Assembly (NCBI GenBank): GCA_003244185.1
Contig: QHBT01000018.1
Span: 1-64,000 of the forward strand
Origin: Candidatus Dormiibacter spiritus
GTDB lineage: Bacteria > Chloroflexota > Dormibacteria > Dormibacterales > Dormibacteraceae
DNA length: 64,000 bases
Direction: 5' to 3'
The notes under the pieces were generated by a model that saw only the letters and a program-made list of their open reading frames with translations, made no database searches and had not been told where the DNA came from. Of this stretch, positions 42,001 to 52,714 are shown piece by piece. Made by a program: the position numbers and the translations under genes. The stretch's first letter is position 1; the number at the start of each line of letters is the position of its first letter.

Positions 42001-42914
42001 AGGCGGTAGAGGCCGGTCGAGAGGTAACGGTCGCCCGAGTCGGGGAGGACTGTCACGACGACGCCGGTCTCCAGCTGCTCGAGCAACCGCTCGACGGCCC
42101 AGAGCGCCGCCCCGCAGGAGTGGCCGACCAGGATGCCCTCGTTGCGCGCCAGCCGGCGCGCCAGCTCGTAGGAGCGTTCCGTGGGGGCGCCCCAGACATG
42201 ATCCGCGACGCTCGCATCCCAGATGGCGGGCACTATGGAGCTGGGCAGGTGCTTCAACCCTTCGAGGCCGTGAAACGCATCCTCGGGCTGGACTGCCACT
42301 GTGACGATCTTGGCGTTGTGTTCCTTCAGCCGCCGGGCGGTGCCGGTGAATGTGCCAGTGGTGCCCAGACCGGCCACGAAATGCGTTACGCGAGACTCCG
42401 TCTGGGCCAGGATCTCGAGCGCCGTTCCGTTGTAGTGCGCCAGGGCGTTGGCCGGATTGTTGTACTGGTCGGGGTAGAAGTAGCGGTCGGGATGAGCTGC
42501 AATCAGCTCCCGACAGAGGCGGATTGCCCCATCCGAACCCTCCATGCTGTCGGAGAAGACGATCTGGGCGCCGTAGGCCTGAACCAGCAGCTTCCGCTCC
42601 TCGCTGGCGTTGGCCGGCATGACCAGCAGGACCCGGTAGCCCTTGGCAGCCCCGTAGAGCGCATAGGCGATGCCGGTGTTGCCGGACGTGGAATCGATGA
42701 CTGTTTTATCGGGCGTGAGCTCGCCGCTGCTCTCGCCGGCTTCTAGCATGGCCAGAGCGGCCCGGTCCTTGACCGAACCGGCGGGATTGAACCATTCCGC
42801 CTTCCCGTATACCTCGACTCCCGGTCGGTGTTCTTGGAACAGCCGCAGTTGGAGCAGCGGGGTGTCACCCACCAATTCGGTCAACGTGTGCTTGTCGGGA
42901 GCCCTGACTGGCAT
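41997..42914 (-). CDS. cysM: PLP-dependent cysteine synthase, CysM-like
   Basis: A 305-residue fold-type II PLP enzyme. The PLP lysine is in NPAGSVKDRAAL, the sulfate/substrate loop is STSGNTGIAYAL, and the phosphate loop is GLGTTGTFTGTARRL. KAEWFNPAGSVKDR and YNNPANALAHYNGTALEI follow the CysM pattern that accepts O-phosphoserine and CysO-thiocarboxylate, but an O-acetylserine sulfhydrylase cannot be ruled out. Neighbours: Mec-type protease downstream (overlapping), a small membrane protein and a Cys/Met PLP enzyme upstream, together a sulfur amino acid cluster. Confidence 0.9.
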   Translation of the reverse strand: MPVRAPDKHTLTELVGDTPLLQLRLFQEHRPGVEVYGKAEWFNPAGSVKDRAALAMLEAGESSGELTPDKTVIDSTSGNTGIAYALYGAAKGYRVLLVMPANASEERKLLVQAYGAQIVFSDSMEGSDGAIRLCRELIAAHPDRYFYPDQYNNPANALAHYNGTALEILAQTESRVTHFVAGLGTTGTFTGTARRLKEHNAKIVTVAVQPEDAFHGLEGLKHLPSSIVPAIWDASVADHVWGAPTERSYELARRLARNEGILVGHSCGAALWAVERLLEQLETGVVVTVLPDSGDRYLSTGLYRL

Positions 42915-42989
42915 GAATTGTTTCAGATGTCGAAACCCGGCGGAATCCCGCTCTGTTCCTTCGGCCTGCGGTCTCAGCGTGGCTCGGGC

Positions 42990-43235
42990 CTAAACCCGGA
43001 CGAGCCGGATGACCAGTTCCCCGGCCAGGGCGAGCAGACCGCCGGCGGCGTAGCCGACGACTGACCGGCGCAGCACAGTGCCTCCTTCAACGGCAAGGAT
43101 GTTGAGCAGGGCTTTGCCGGCCAGGAGGCCGGCTCCCAGCAGCACCAGGCTGGGGCTGTGCAGAACCAGGCCAGTGATCAGCACGAGGCTGAACAGCAAC
43201 ACCTCCAGCATCTGGACGACCGTGTAGACGTTCAC
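42990..43235 (-). CDS. Small membrane protein of the sulfur amino acid cluster
   Basis: The protein has 81 residues with three hydrophobic segments (VVQMLEVLLFSLVLITGLVL, LVLLGAGLLAGKALLNIL, VVGYAAGGLLALAGELVIRL). No family recognised, although similar small integral proteins accompany other genes of metabolism. It lies 19 bases after the Cys/Met enzyme and 75 bases before cysM on the same strand. Confidence 0.6.
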   Translation of the reverse strand: MNVYTVVQMLEVLLFSLVLITGLVLHSPSLVLLGAGLLAGKALLNILAVEGGTVLRRSVVGYAAGGLLALAGELVIRLVRV

Positions 43236-43254
43236 AGGAGCGCCGGTGACAGGT

Positions 43255-44447
43255 TCAGCCGCTGCCCAACGCCTGCCGGAAATCGCTCAGCAGGTCTTCG
43301 GCAGCCTCGATGCCTGCCGAAACGCGAACAGTGCCCGGCCCGATGCCGCGGCTCATCTGTTCCGCGAGCGAAAGGGAACGGTGGGAGGCCAGCGCCGGAT
43401 AGGAGATGGTGGTCTCGACGCCACCGAAGCTGGCTGCGAAACGCACCAGCCTGAGGCGATCCAGCATCGCCTGCACGGCAGGCCTTCCACCGGCCAGGTC
43501 GAAGGCGAACATGCCGCCAGTGCCATCGGGCAGCAGTCGCGCGCTGAGCGCCTGGCCAGGCGGGGTTGAGAGTGAAGGGTGCCAGACTCGCTCCACTTGG
43601 GGCAGCTTCGCGAGCCCCTCGGCCAAACGCAAGGCATTGGCGCTCTGTCGAGGCACCCGCAGGGCCAGTGTGCGCAGGCCGCGCAGCGCCAGCCAGGCCT
43701 CGAAGGGCCCTAGCGAGCCGCCTGTGCGGATGACGCGTTGGCGCACGGCCTCGATCAGCTGCTGCTCAGCGCAGACGACGCCCGCGATGAGGTCCGAATG
43801 GCCCGCCAGGTATTTGGTCACGCTGTGGACTACGGCTGTCGCCCCCCAGGCAAGCGGGCGGCAGAGCAGCGGTGTGGCATAGGTGTTGTCCACCACCACC
43901 GCGCTCCCCTCTGTGCTCGCCAGCGCGGAGATGCGTTGCACATCGTTCACGCGAGCCAGCGGGTTGGTGACTGTCTCGCAGATGACAACAGCCGCGCCAG
44001 GCAGCGCTGCCTTCAGCGCATCTTCGTCGGCGAGGTCGACCTCTCGGATCTCATAGCCCAGCGGCTCCAGGTCGGAGCGAAGAAGCGCCAGACTGACGCC
44101 GTAGGCGTCGCGATCGACGACGAGTGGACGCGGCCTTGAGGCAAGCGCCAGCACAGTGCAGAGGATTGCGGCCATCCCCGACGCAGTAGCCACTGCCGCA
44201 GTCGCGCCCTCCAAGTCCGCGACGGCCGCCTCGAGGCTGGCCACGTTTTCGTTGGAGTTCCGGCCGTAGAGATGACCCGGCCGGCGCCCAGCGGCCACAT
44301 CGTCGTAGTCGTCAAGGCTGTCGAAGACCTGGGCCGAGGCCTGGACCAGTGGCGGCGCCAGCGACTCGCCTGCCGCCGGGCGCCAGCCCGCGTGAACCAC
44401 GCGGGTCTCCGGCCGCAGGTGGCCTTCATCGTTCCGATCGGTCGCCT

Positions 44448-44451
<4 letters not shown>
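43255..44451 (-). CDS. Cys/Met metabolism PLP-dependent enzyme (cystathionine gamma-synthase/lyase family)
   Basis: A 398-residue fold-type I enzyme: RPETRVVHAGWRP at the start, YGRNSNENVASLEAAVADLEG, TASGMAAIL, VVDNTYATPLLCRPLAWGA and the PLP lysine in VVHSVTKYLAGHSDLIAG. The family includes cystathionine gamma-synthase, gamma-lyase and methionine gamma-lyase, which cannot be separated from sequence by eye. The context with CysM and Mec suggests trans-sulfuration or reverse trans-sulfuration feeding cysteine. ATG 44451 lies in an ATGA overlap with a possible small gene. Confidence 0.88.
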
Positions 44452-45895
<1,444 letters not shown>

Positions 45896-45917
45896 TTAGT
45901 GTCCTGGCACTACGCGT

Positions 45918-45937
45918 AGCCGGCGGAATCGCCGGCT
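45918..45937. terminator. Hairpin between the carboxypeptidase gene and eno
   Basis: A perfect 8-bp stem, AGCCGGCG and CGCCGGCT with loop GAAT, lies in the 63-base gap between the two minus-strand genes. There is no T-run after it, so it is not a standard intrinsic terminator; it may attenuate or stabilise the eno transcript. Confidence 0.4.
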
Positions 45938-45946
45938 GGTGGCTGT

Positions 45947-47119
45947 TCAGGGAGATCGCTGGCTCGGCTGCACTGAGAACCCGTAGTCCAGCAGCCGCTC
46001 GGCGTCGTCGACCATCACGTTCGAGTGCATGACCACCGCCAGCAGATGACGGTTGCCCCTGGCCGCCGTGGCCGCTATGCAGGGGCCTGCTTCATCTGTG
46101 TTGCCGGTCTTGATCCCGTTGGCTCCCGGGTAGGTGGTGAGAAAGCGATGCAGCCAGTTGTTGGCGTCAAAGGCGGGATGGCCTGCATTCGCCGCCAGGT
46201 GCATCTCCGGAATGCTGGCCATCTGGACCAGCTCCTGGTAGTGGTTTTCGATCGCCATGGCCGCCAGCGCCAGATCGTAGGCGCTGCTTCGCATGCCTGG
46301 TGCATCCAGGCCCACAGGAGTCGTGAAGTGGCTGTTCTTCATGCCGAGCTTGGCCGCCTTGGCGTTCATCGCGGCGATGAAGTCGTCACGCGGTCCGAGC
46401 CCCGAGGCCAGCGTATCGGCAGCGTCGTTGCCAGAGACGACGAAAAGGCCTGTGAGCAGCTCGCGCACTGTCAGCACCTGGCCTGCCTTGATGCCCATCA
46501 ACGTGGCTTCCGGCTCGATCGCCTTCTCCGCGTCCATGTCGGTTTGCGGAGTGACGGTCACCGTCTTGTCCAGCGACCCGGCCCGCTCGTAGGCGACCAT
46601 GCCGGTGACAAGCTTGGCCAGGCTGGCAGGCGCACGCTGGGTCTGGGCGTCGCGAAGCCAGAGGATCTCGCGCGCGTCAACGTCCACCAGAATCCCGGCT
46701 AGACCGTGGAAGTCGATCTTCACGTCAGGATGCTGATCTGCCCAGTTGCTGGAGAGATCGAGGTCCGCCGGCGCGTTCGGCACCACGCTTGGATGCGCCA
46801 GCGGCGAGTTGGGGACGGCCGGGCTGGCACCGAGGAGAGGTAGGGCGCCGGCCACTGGGCGCCCGGTCAGAGTCGGGCTGGCTCGAAACTCGCGCACGAG
46901 CATGAAGCTGGTGGCCACAACAACTGCCAGCACCAGAACGCTGAGCAGCGTCAGATCACGGCGGAAGCGACGCCTCCCCCGGTTGTGACGACTGCCTGGG
47001 CTGGGGGTCGAGAAGGGTTCAGGCGCTGACGTGGTGGCTGGATTGTAGTCGAGCCCGCCAAGCGGACGAGTCGCGCGCGGCCCGAGCCGCCTGAGCCGCC
47101 TTCTGACAGCGGCGCTCAG
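45947..47119 (-). CDS. D-alanyl-D-alanine carboxypeptidase (CTG start)
   Basis: Serine peptidase of the S11/PBP5 type: S-x-x-K in [12 protein letters not shown]-x-N in [10 protein letters not shown] and the K-T-G triad in [11 protein letters not shown]. The first GTG (46933) falls inside the N-terminal membrane segment ([19 protein letters not shown]), which in the same frame is preceded by an Arg-rich stretch ([12 protein letters not shown]). No ATG, GTG or TTG exists in the 62 codons back to CTG 47119, which overlaps the isocitrate dehydrogenase stop as CTGA. Read from there, it has 390 residues with a 55-residue cytoplasmic tail and a membrane anchor. It trims peptidoglycan side chains outside the membrane. 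Confidence 0.88.
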   Translation of the reverse strand: MSAAVRRRLRRLGPRATRPLGGLDYNPATTSAPEPFSTPSPGSRHNRGRRRFRRDLTLLSVLVLAVVVATSFMLVREFRASPTLTGRPVAGALPLLGASPAVPNSPLAHPSVVPNAPADLDLSSNWADQHPDVKIDFHGLAGILVDVDAREILWLRDAQTQRAPASLAKLVTGMVAYERAGSLDKTVTVTPQTDMDAEKAIEPEATLMGIKAGQVLTVRELLTGLFVVSGNDAADTLASGLGPRDDFIAAMNAKAAKLGMKNSHFTTPVGLDAPGMRSSAYDLALAAMAIENHYQELVQMASIPEMHLAANAGHPAFDANNWLHRFLTTYPGANGIKTGNTDEAGPCIAATAARGNRHLLAVVMHSNVMVDDAERLLDYGFSVQPSQRSP

Positions 47120-48207
47120 GCCGCCGCGTCCAGCCTCTCGATGATGGCGTCCGCCACCTGGCTGGTGCCGACAGCTGTCGGATCGTTGCGATCGGGCTTC
47201 AGATCGTAGGTCAAGGATCGCCCTTCTGCTATCACGCCCGCGATGGCCGATTCCAGTGCGTCGCCGGCCTCCACCTCCTGCAGATGGCGCAGGAGCAGGA
47301 CGCCGGAGAGCATGACAGCCATCGGGTTGACCTTGTTCTGTCCGGTGTACTTGGGCGCACTGCCGTGCGTCGCCTCGAAGACGGCGCCATTGACGCCGAT
47401 GTTGGCGCCGGGCGCCAGCCCCAGACCACCTATCATCCCGGCGCCCAAATCCGAGATGATGTCCCCGTACAGATTGGGGCAGCAGAGCACGTCATATTCA
47501 GTCGGACGCAGCACCAACTGCATGCACATGTTGTCGACTATGCGATCTTCGAACTCGAGGTCCGGATTCCGCTGCGCGACCTCACGGCCGACAGCCAGAA
47601 AAAGGCCGTCGGTGTGCTTCATGATGTTGGCCTTGTGGACCAGCGTCACCTTCCGACGGTGGTACTGCCGCGCGTAATCGAACGCGTACTGAACTATTCG
47701 TTCGCTCCCGGAAACGGAGATGGGCTTGATGGAGAGCCCGCTGTCGGGCTGGATTCGCTTGCCGCTCAGCTGCGAGATCTCACTCAGCAGCCGGTCACAG
47801 TCGGGCGTCCCCCGTTCGAACTCGATACCCGCATAGATGTCCTCGGAATTTTCCCGAATGATTACGAAGTCCAGGTCGTCGCGCAGGTTGCGGGCGCCCT
47901 CATAGGCCTTGATGGGTCTGACGCAGGCGTAGAGCTCCAGTTCCTGTCGCAGGGCTACGTTGACACTCCGAAACCCGGTTCCAACAGGAGTGGTGATGGG
48001 ACCTTTGAGAGCGACGCCTGTGCGCCGGATGGAATCGAGCACGTGCTTGGGCAGCGGTGTGCCGTGCTCTGCCATGACGTTCTCACCAGCCTGCTGAACG
48101 TCCCAGTCAAACTGGACCCCTGTCGCCTCCAGAACTCGGGTGCTGGCCTCGCAGATCTCGGGCCCGACGCCGTCGCCAGGGATGAGAGTTACCGAATGGC
48201 GCGCCAA
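47116..48207 (-). CDS. Isocitrate/isopropylmalate dehydrogenase family protein, probably NAD-dependent isocitrate dehydrogenase
   Basis: From TTG 48207 ([20 protein letters not shown]) the protein has 363 residues. Seen are [22 protein letters not shown] with the substrate Ser and Arg residues, the [13 protein letters not shown] loop, [12 protein letters not shown] with the catalytic Lys, and [17 protein letters not shown] with the metal Asp residues. The [14 protein letters not shown] form is that of NAD-dependent isocitrate dehydrogenases rather than LeuB. The start follows GGGGAG and lies 11 bases after the ferredoxin stop. A longer reading to 48342 is antisense-like extension inside that gene. 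Confidence 0.85.
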   Translation of the reverse strand: MARHSVTLIPGDGVGPEICEASTRVLEATGVQFDWDVQQAGENVMAEHGTPLPKHVLDSIRRTGVALKGPITTPVGTGFRSVNVALRQELELYACVRPIKAYEGARNLRDDLDFVIIRENSEDIYAGIEFERGTPDCDRLLSEISQLSGKRIQPDSGLSIKPISVSGSERIVQYAFDYARQYHRRKVTLVHKANIMKHTDGLFLAVGREVAQRNPDLEFEDRIVDNMCMQLVLRPTEYDVLCCPNLYGDIISDLGAGMIGGLGLAPGANIGVNGAVFEATHGSAPKYTGQNKVNPMAVMLSGVLLLRHLQEVEAGDALESAIAGVIAEGRSLTYDLKPDRNDPTAVGTSQVADAIIERLDAAA

Positions 48208-48217
48208 TGGAGCTCCC

Positions 48218-48460
48218 CTACTTGTTGAAGTAGTCGGCGTTGATCTTGATGAAGGAAACCCACTCTGACGGCACCTCGTCCTCGGGAAAGATCGCATCGA
48301 CAGGGCAGGGGTCGACGCAAGCGCCGCAGTCGATGCACTCATCAGGGTCGATGAAGTACATGTCCGAGTCGTCGTCGGTGTGGATGCAATCGACAGGACA
48401 GACCTCGACGCAGGAGGCGTCCTTGATCGAGATGCAGGGTTGGGTGATGATGTAGGCCAC
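48218..48460 (-). CDS. fdxA: 7Fe ferredoxin
   Basis: An 80-residue ferredoxin with C-x7-C-x3-CP ([14 protein letters not shown]) for a 3Fe-4S cluster and C-x2-C-x2-C-x3-CP ([12 protein letters not shown]) for a 4Fe-4S cluster, plus the long acidic tail of the FdxA type. The start is GTG 48460; a TAGAAT hexamer on the minus strand (48475-48470) lies nine bases upstream, suggesting an internal near-leaderless promoter. It sits between a globin gene and the isocitrate dehydrogenase gene. Confidence 0.95.
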   Translation of the reverse strand: MAYIITQPCISIKDASCVEVCPVDCIHTDDDSDMYFIDPDECIDCGACVDPCPVDAIFPEDEVPSEWVSFIKINADYFNK

Positions 48461-48492
48461 TACGCCGCCATTCTAGAGATTGAGCGGGCCCG

Positions 48493-48903
48493 TCAGGAGC
48501 GTGCGGCGGAGGGGTCGGCCCGGTTCATCATGGCCAGGGCGGCGCTCTCGAAGTAGTCCAGGAATGCCTCCCGGATCTGGGGCTGGAGGTCGACGGACTC
48601 AACCGCCGCCGTCATGTGCCGGAGCCAGGCCTCGCGCTCGGCGTGACCGATCGGAAATGGTGCGTGGCGCATGCGGAGCCGAGGATGGCCGCGTTGATCG
48701 CTGTACCAGGTAGGACCGCCCCAGTACTGGATCAGGAACAGGCGCAGGTGCTCGGCCGCGCGCCAGAGCTCCTCCTCGTCGGAGCCATAGAGTGGGCGCA
48801 GGACCGGGTCCTTGGCGACGGCTGAGTAGAACCTTTCGACGATCAGGGTGAAGGTGCGCTCGCCGCCAGCCTGTTCGTAGACAGTCGCCGCAGCCCCCCT
48901 CAG
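48493..48903 (-). CDS. glbO: Group II truncated hemoglobin (TrHbO), CTG start
   Basis: This 136-residue frame has no ATG, GTG or TTG until the middle of the protein, so simple gene finding misses it. It reads as a complete TrHbO: YEQAGGERTFTLIVERFYSAV (helices A/B with Tyr B10), HLRLFLIQYWGGPTWYSDQRGHPRLRMRHAPFPIG containing the proximal His, and AWLRHMTAAVE with the group II Trp G8. CTG 48903 overlaps the ABC exporter stop as CTGA and is preceded by GAGGAGG at seven bases, an ideal ribosome site. Role: oxygen/NO or peroxide chemistry, as in the family; it is followed by the ferredoxin gene after 32 bases. Confidence 0.9.
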   Translation of the reverse strand: MRGAAATVYEQAGGERTFTLIVERFYSAVAKDPVLRPLYGSDEEELWRAAEHLRLFLIQYWGGPTWYSDQRGHPRLRMRHAPFPIGHAEREAWLRHMTAAVESVDLQPQIREAFLDYFESAALAMMNRADPSAARS

Positions 48904-50924
48904 GACAGCGCCTCCTCGGGATCCAACGCCGGCACGTCGTCGGTGTAGGCCGAAGCCTGCATGTTGAACAGTTTGGCGTAGCGGCCGTTGAGCCTCATCA
49001 GCTCCGTGTGGGGGCCCTCCTCGACCAGCCGGCCGTGCTCCAAGAAGAGGATGCGATCCGCCTGGCGCACGGTTGAGAAGCGGTGGGAGATGTAGAGCGC
49101 GCTCCGGCCTTCGCTGAGGCGGCGAAGACGCGCGAAGAGCTCGTACTCAGCCTGGGCGTCGAGGGCTGACGTGGGCTCGTCCAGGACCAGGATGGGCACC
49201 TCGCGCATGAAGGCGCGGCCCAGCGCGACCTTCTGCCATTCCCCGCCGGAGAGGTTGGCGCCATCGTCGAACCACTTGCCGAGAGGCGTGTCGTAACCGT
49301 CAGGCAGCTCCTCCAGCAGCTTGGCGGCGCCCGCCTTCCGGGCGGACTCCTGGATCTTCAGCCTGTCCTCGAGGCCCGGGAGGTCGCCGAGGCCAATGTT
49401 CTCACCGGCTGTCGCCTGATAGGTCACGTAGTCCTGGAACATGGCGCCGATGGTCTGTCGGAGCTCGTCAGGGTCGAGCTCGCGGATGTCGATGCCGTCC
49501 AGCAGGATCCTGCCCCCGCTGGGATCGTAGAGGCGGCAGAGCAGCTTGATCAGGGTGGACTTGCCGGCGCCGTTGCGACCGACGACGGCCACTGTCTCGC
49601 CCGGCGCTATTCGGAAGCTCAGGTCGGTCAGGGCCTGGGCGCCGGAGCCGGGGTAGGCGAAGGAGACGTGCTCGAACACGATCTCGCCTCTTACGGGACG
49701 CGGCAGCTGCCGGGGCTCAGAGGGTCGCTGGATGCTAGTCGGCGTTTCTAGCAGCTTGTAGAGGTTGTTCAGGTAGAGGTTGTTCTCATACATCGAGGAG
49801 AAGCCGCTCATCAGACCCTGGATGGAGGTCTGGACCGACGAGGCCGCCTGAGTGAAAAACGTCAGGTCGCCCAGAGTCAGACGTCCCGCGATCGCCTGGA
49901 CGGCGACGTAGAGATAGGTGGCCGAGCCGGCCAGGATGGAGATCAGGCCCCAGAGACTGCCCACCAGGTAGCGGGTGGTCACCAGCCTGCGCTGTCTGGC
50001 GTAGTAGCTGTTGGCCAGGAGCCGAAAGCGCTGCAGGAAGTAGCCGCTCAGACCGAACAGCTTCACTTCCTTGGCGAAGGTGTCGGTCGTTACCAGGCTG
50101 GTCAGGTAGACCATTCGCCGCCGGATCGGCGAGGCCCACCGGGCGACGTTGTACCCCCGCCAGCCGTAGCGGGTATCGGAGATGAATTGCGGGATCGGGG
50201 AGATGAGGGCGACGAGAGCCAGGAGCGGGCTCAGTTTCACCAGTGCCACGACCATCGTTGTGAAGGTGATGGCGGTCTGAATGAGTCCGAACGCTGTCGA
50301 GATCATCACCACCGGCCGCATCGCGGCCTCCTGCTGCGCCTGCCGGAGCAGGTCATAGGAGGCGGAATCCTCGAAGAACTGCAGGTCCAGCTGGCCGGCG
50401 TGGTCCATGACCATCGACTGGATCGTCAGCGAAACCTTCTCCTGCAGCAGCTGCTGGGTGATGTTGCGAAGGGTGCTGAGGACCGAGCTCACTGCATAGA
50501 TGAGGAACTGCAGGACGGCGAGTTCAACGATGACCATGAGCGTGGTGGTGACAGGCAGCTGGATCAAACCCAGGCTCAGGCTCGCCTGGTCGGGTGCGTG
50601 CAGAGCCCGCACCTTGATGCCCTCCACCACGGCGTTGATGAGCAGCCTTGCCGTGTAAGCGGTGGCCAGAGGGATGAAGCCGCTGAACACAGTGGCGATG
50701 GCGAGCCCGATGGTCAGCGCGGGGCTTGCCTGCCAGACGAGCCGCAGGACGCGCGGCAGCGACGCCAGGGTGCCGGCTGCCGCCCCGCGGGCGCTCTGCA
50801 GGCGGCTGCGAAGGTCCTGAGGCTGGTTCTCGGGCTCGGGCTCGGGGATGTCGGCCGGACCGGTGATCCCGCTCTGCGGGGTCTTTCCGCCCTGCCGCCT
50901 CCTAATCCACCAGTGAGGGTCCAC
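48900..50924 (-). CDS. ABC exporter, fused permease and ATPase
   Basis: A 674-residue half-transporter: a Pro/Gln-rich N-terminal tail (1-55), six membrane segments (about 70-370), and an ATPase with Walker A VGRNGAGKSTLIKLL, Q-loop FQDYVTYQ, signature NLSGGEWQKVALGRAF, Walker B ILVLDEPTSALD and switch His in YISHRFSTV. It would work as a homodimer. The substrate is unknown; being followed by a globin and ferredoxin says little. It begins a long minus-strand run that extends to 41590. Confidence 0.93.
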   Translation of the reverse strand: MDPHWWIRRRQGGKTPQSGITGPADIPEPEPENQPQDLRSRLQSARGAAAGTLASLPRVLRLVWQASPALTIGLAIATVFSGFIPLATAYTARLLINAVVEGIKVRALHAPDQASLSLGLIQLPVTTTLMVIVELAVLQFLIYAVSSVLSTLRNITQQLLQEKVSLTIQSMVMDHAGQLDLQFFEDSASYDLLRQAQQEAAMRPVVMISTAFGLIQTAITFTTMVVALVKLSPLLALVALISPIPQFISDTRYGWRGYNVARWASPIRRRMVYLTSLVTTDTFAKEVKLFGLSGYFLQRFRLLANSYYARQRRLVTTRYLVGSLWGLISILAGSATYLYVAVQAIAGRLTLGDLTFFTQAASSVQTSIQGLMSGFSSMYENNLYLNNLYKLLETPTSIQRPSEPRQLPRPVRGEIVFEHVSFAYPGSGAQALTDLSFRIAPGETVAVVGRNGAGKSTLIKLLCRLYDPSGGRILLDGIDIRELDPDELRQTIGAMFQDYVTYQATAGENIGLGDLPGLEDRLKIQESARKAGAAKLLEELPDGYDTPLGKWFDDGANLSGGEWQKVALGRAFMREVPILVLDEPTSALDAQAEYELFARLRRLSEGRSALYISHRFSTVRQADRILFLEHGRLVEEGPHTELMRLNGRYAKLFNMQASAYTDDVPALDPEEALS

Positions 50925-51381
50925 GCCGTCTTCCTACCCCTTTAGCCCTCTCGCCAATTCCCCGTCGCTTCGCAAGACCAGCAGGCCGGCGATGGCAGGT
51001 CCACCGGCGTGGGACGTGCGGCGGGCACGAGGATCAGCCGCCGCCGGTCCTCGGATGCGTCAGCCGCCGCTACACCAGCGGTGTAGGTGACGTCCTGCGC
51101 ATGGGGGCGGCGAAATTGTCGATGGTCGTCCTGACGCAGAAGACCGCGGAATCTCTCGTCCTTGCCCACGCCTGCGAAGGTGTTCCTCGGGCGATGGTAC
51201 GCGCCAACCGGGCGCCGGACCATGGCGGGTTCCCTCAGTGGCAAGCATGGATCGGCGGGACGGAGAGGCCCCTAGACACGTGTTGACGATAGCCCGGCTT
51301 GCGGCCAGCGTGGCTGGCTGCACCCCGGTCACCGATACACCCACGGGGCGACTGAGATGACCAGCTGTGGCTCTTAGGTAG
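50925..51381. other. Intergenic stretch with no supported gene; contains a perfect inverted repeat
   Basis: Several overlapping frames of 60-100 codons occur on both strands (for example minus 50942-51244 and 51060-51344) but none resembles a family or has a convincing start. A perfect inverted repeat, CTACACC-AGC-GGTGTAG, lies at 51070-51086 and could be an operator. The area looks like decayed coding sequence at the edge of the accessory region. Confidence 0.4.
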
Positions 51382-51834
51382 TCAGCGGCCGGGTCTCGCT
51401 TCGAGACGTTGCTTGAGTCTGAGGCAATTCGATGGCATCTCCTTACGGGCTTGCCTGCGGATGACGAGGGGCACGAGTAGCTTGCCGATGCCGTGTCCCT
51501 CGAAGTCGACCTCGATCATGACGCGCGACTGTGCGGTCCCGTTGTGGGGCCGGACGGTGACGTTGACTGTCGCCCTGATCGGTCCGTCGATGCCATGAAT
51601 GGCCCACCTCGTTGACGGGTCGAGCGTCGTAATCTCCGACGTCACTTCCCGCTCGGCACCGCCGATGCGACGCGTCGTTAGACACTTTGAGCCCACACTC
51701 GGGGTCTTGTCGGCTTCCATGCTTCCCCCGACCACGCCCGTCTGCCATTCGGCGAACCTGGCGGGGTCGGTCACGTAGGCGAATACTTCGTCCTGCGGAC
51801 GGGCGATATCGATGCTCGACACGATCGGTGCCAT
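51382..51834 (-). CDS. SRPBCC family protein
   Basis: From ATG 51834 the protein has 150 residues of the START-like/polyketide-cyclase type: VSSIDIARPQDEVFAYVTDP ARFAEWQTGVVGG at the start, a strand-rich middle and a C-terminal helix (KLLVPLVIRRQARKEMP). Such proteins bind hydrophobic ligands in a helix-grip pocket; the ligand is unknown. AAAGGTG precedes the start. It is the last gene of an operon with a second SRPBCC gene and an ArsR regulator. Confidence 0.85.
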   Translation of the reverse strand: MAPIVSSIDIARPQDEVFAYVTDPARFAEWQTGVVGGSMEADKTPSVGSKCLTTRRIGGAEREVTSEITTLDPSTRWAIHGIDGPIRATVNVTVRPHNGTAQSRVMIEVDFEGHGIGKLLVPLVIRRQARKEMPSNCLRLKQRLEARPGR

Positions 51835-51880
51835 CACCTTTGTCCCAGGGTTGTCGTTGGTCGGTGTCCTTTGACGGGAC

Positions 51881-52360
51881 TCACGCGCCCAGGATGTCCG
51901 CAAATCGCCGCAGATAGAGCGGCCAGCCGCCCTCGGAGTCGACTCCTCCGCGCACTGCCTGCCAGCCCGCGCCGTGTCGATCGAGGTTGCGATGCTCCAG
52001 CTCGACGCGCGTGCGGTCTGGCGCCTCGGCGATGAATCGCACCTCAACCTCGCTGGTTTTGTCAAGGTCGGTTTCGATTTGCCAGTTGGGGTCGATGTCC
52101 CAGCTGAGGACGACCCGATCCGGAGGCTCATAGGCGAGGACGCGCGCCCAGCGGCATTCGCTGCCGTCCGTACCACGGTCATAGACATGCCCGCCCTTGC
52201 GCGGTTCGAAGACCGTCTCGGCAATCTCGACGCTGAGTAGGTTGTGCTCGCGCGGCTTGAAGGTGCCGAAGCGCTCGGTGAACACCGAGAACGCGCGCTC
52301 GATCGGCACCTCGACGACGACCTCATGGCGGATGGACGTGGCTTCTGCTGGTGTGGTCAT
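51881..52360 (-). CDS. SRPBCC/AHSA1 family protein
   Basis: From ATG 52360, overlapping the arsR stop (ATGA), the protein has 159 residues with the AHSA1 pattern: IRHEVVVEVPIERAFSVFTERFGTF, EPRKGGHVYDRGTDGSECRWARV, VVLSWDIDPNWQIETDL and the final helix GGWPLYLRRFADILG. ArsR plus AHSA1 pairs are common and usually of unknown function. A longer reading up to 52789 merely runs through arsR in another frame. Confidence 0.9.
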   Translation of the reverse strand: MTTPAEATSIRHEVVVEVPIERAFSVFTERFGTFKPREHNLLSVEIAETVFEPRKGGHVYDRGTDGSECRWARVLAYEPPDRVVLSWDIDPNWQIETDLDKTSEVEVRFIAEAPDRTRVELEHRNLDRHGAGWQAVRGGVDSEGGWPLYLRRFADILGA

Positions 52361-52677
52361 GAGCTCTCCTTTTGGGGTTGTTCCACGGCGGCTTTGTAGG
52401 CTCCAAGGGCGCTGCGCCAGTACCGGTCGAGGTCGGCGCGGAGCTCGGCCAGACCGTCGGGGTTGATCCGGTAGATGCGGCGGTTGCCAGCGGATTGGTC
52501 GACGACCAGCCCGGCGTCCTTGAGGACCTTGAGGTGCTGCGAGACGGCAGGTCGGCTGACCGGGAGCCGACTCGCGAGCTCCGCCACGGCGCAGGGGCGA
52601 TCGGCGAGCCGTTCGAAGATTGCTCGTCGCGTGTGATCGCCAAGAGCGGTCCAGCCGGAACCTTCGTAAGTCTGCAC
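52357..52677 (-). CDS. ArsR family transcriptional regulator
   Basis: A 106-residue winged-helix repressor: GDHTRRAIFERLADRPCAVAELASRLPVSRPAVSQHLKVLKDAGLVVDQ followed by the wing GNRRIYRINPDGL. Metal-binding cysteines of the ArsR/SmtB class are lacking, as is usual for ArsR partners of AHSA1 proteins. The start is GTG 52677. A palindrome covering its -10 element is a probable autoregulatory operator. Confidence 0.92.
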   Translation of the reverse strand: MQTYEGSGWTALGDHTRRAIFERLADRPCAVAELASRLPVSRPAVSQHLKVLKDAGLVVDQSAGNRRIYRINPDGLAELRADLDRYWRSALGAYKAAVEQPQKESS

Positions 52678-52682
52678 GCACC

Positions 52683-52714
52683 GTAAGTATAGACTTACAC
52701 GATTTCCGTGTCAA
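52683..52714 (-). promoter_or_regulatory. arsR promoter with palindromic operator
   Basis: Minus strand: -35 TTGACA (52714-52709), 17-base spacer, -10 TATACT (52691-52686), all consensus-like. A perfect palindrome GTAAGT-ATAG-ACTTAC (52683-52698) covers the -10, and a third GTAAGT copy lies near the start codon at about 52666. The GTG at 52677 is eight bases beyond the -10, so the mRNA should be nearly leaderless. Repression by ArsR is inferred. Confidence 0.75.
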
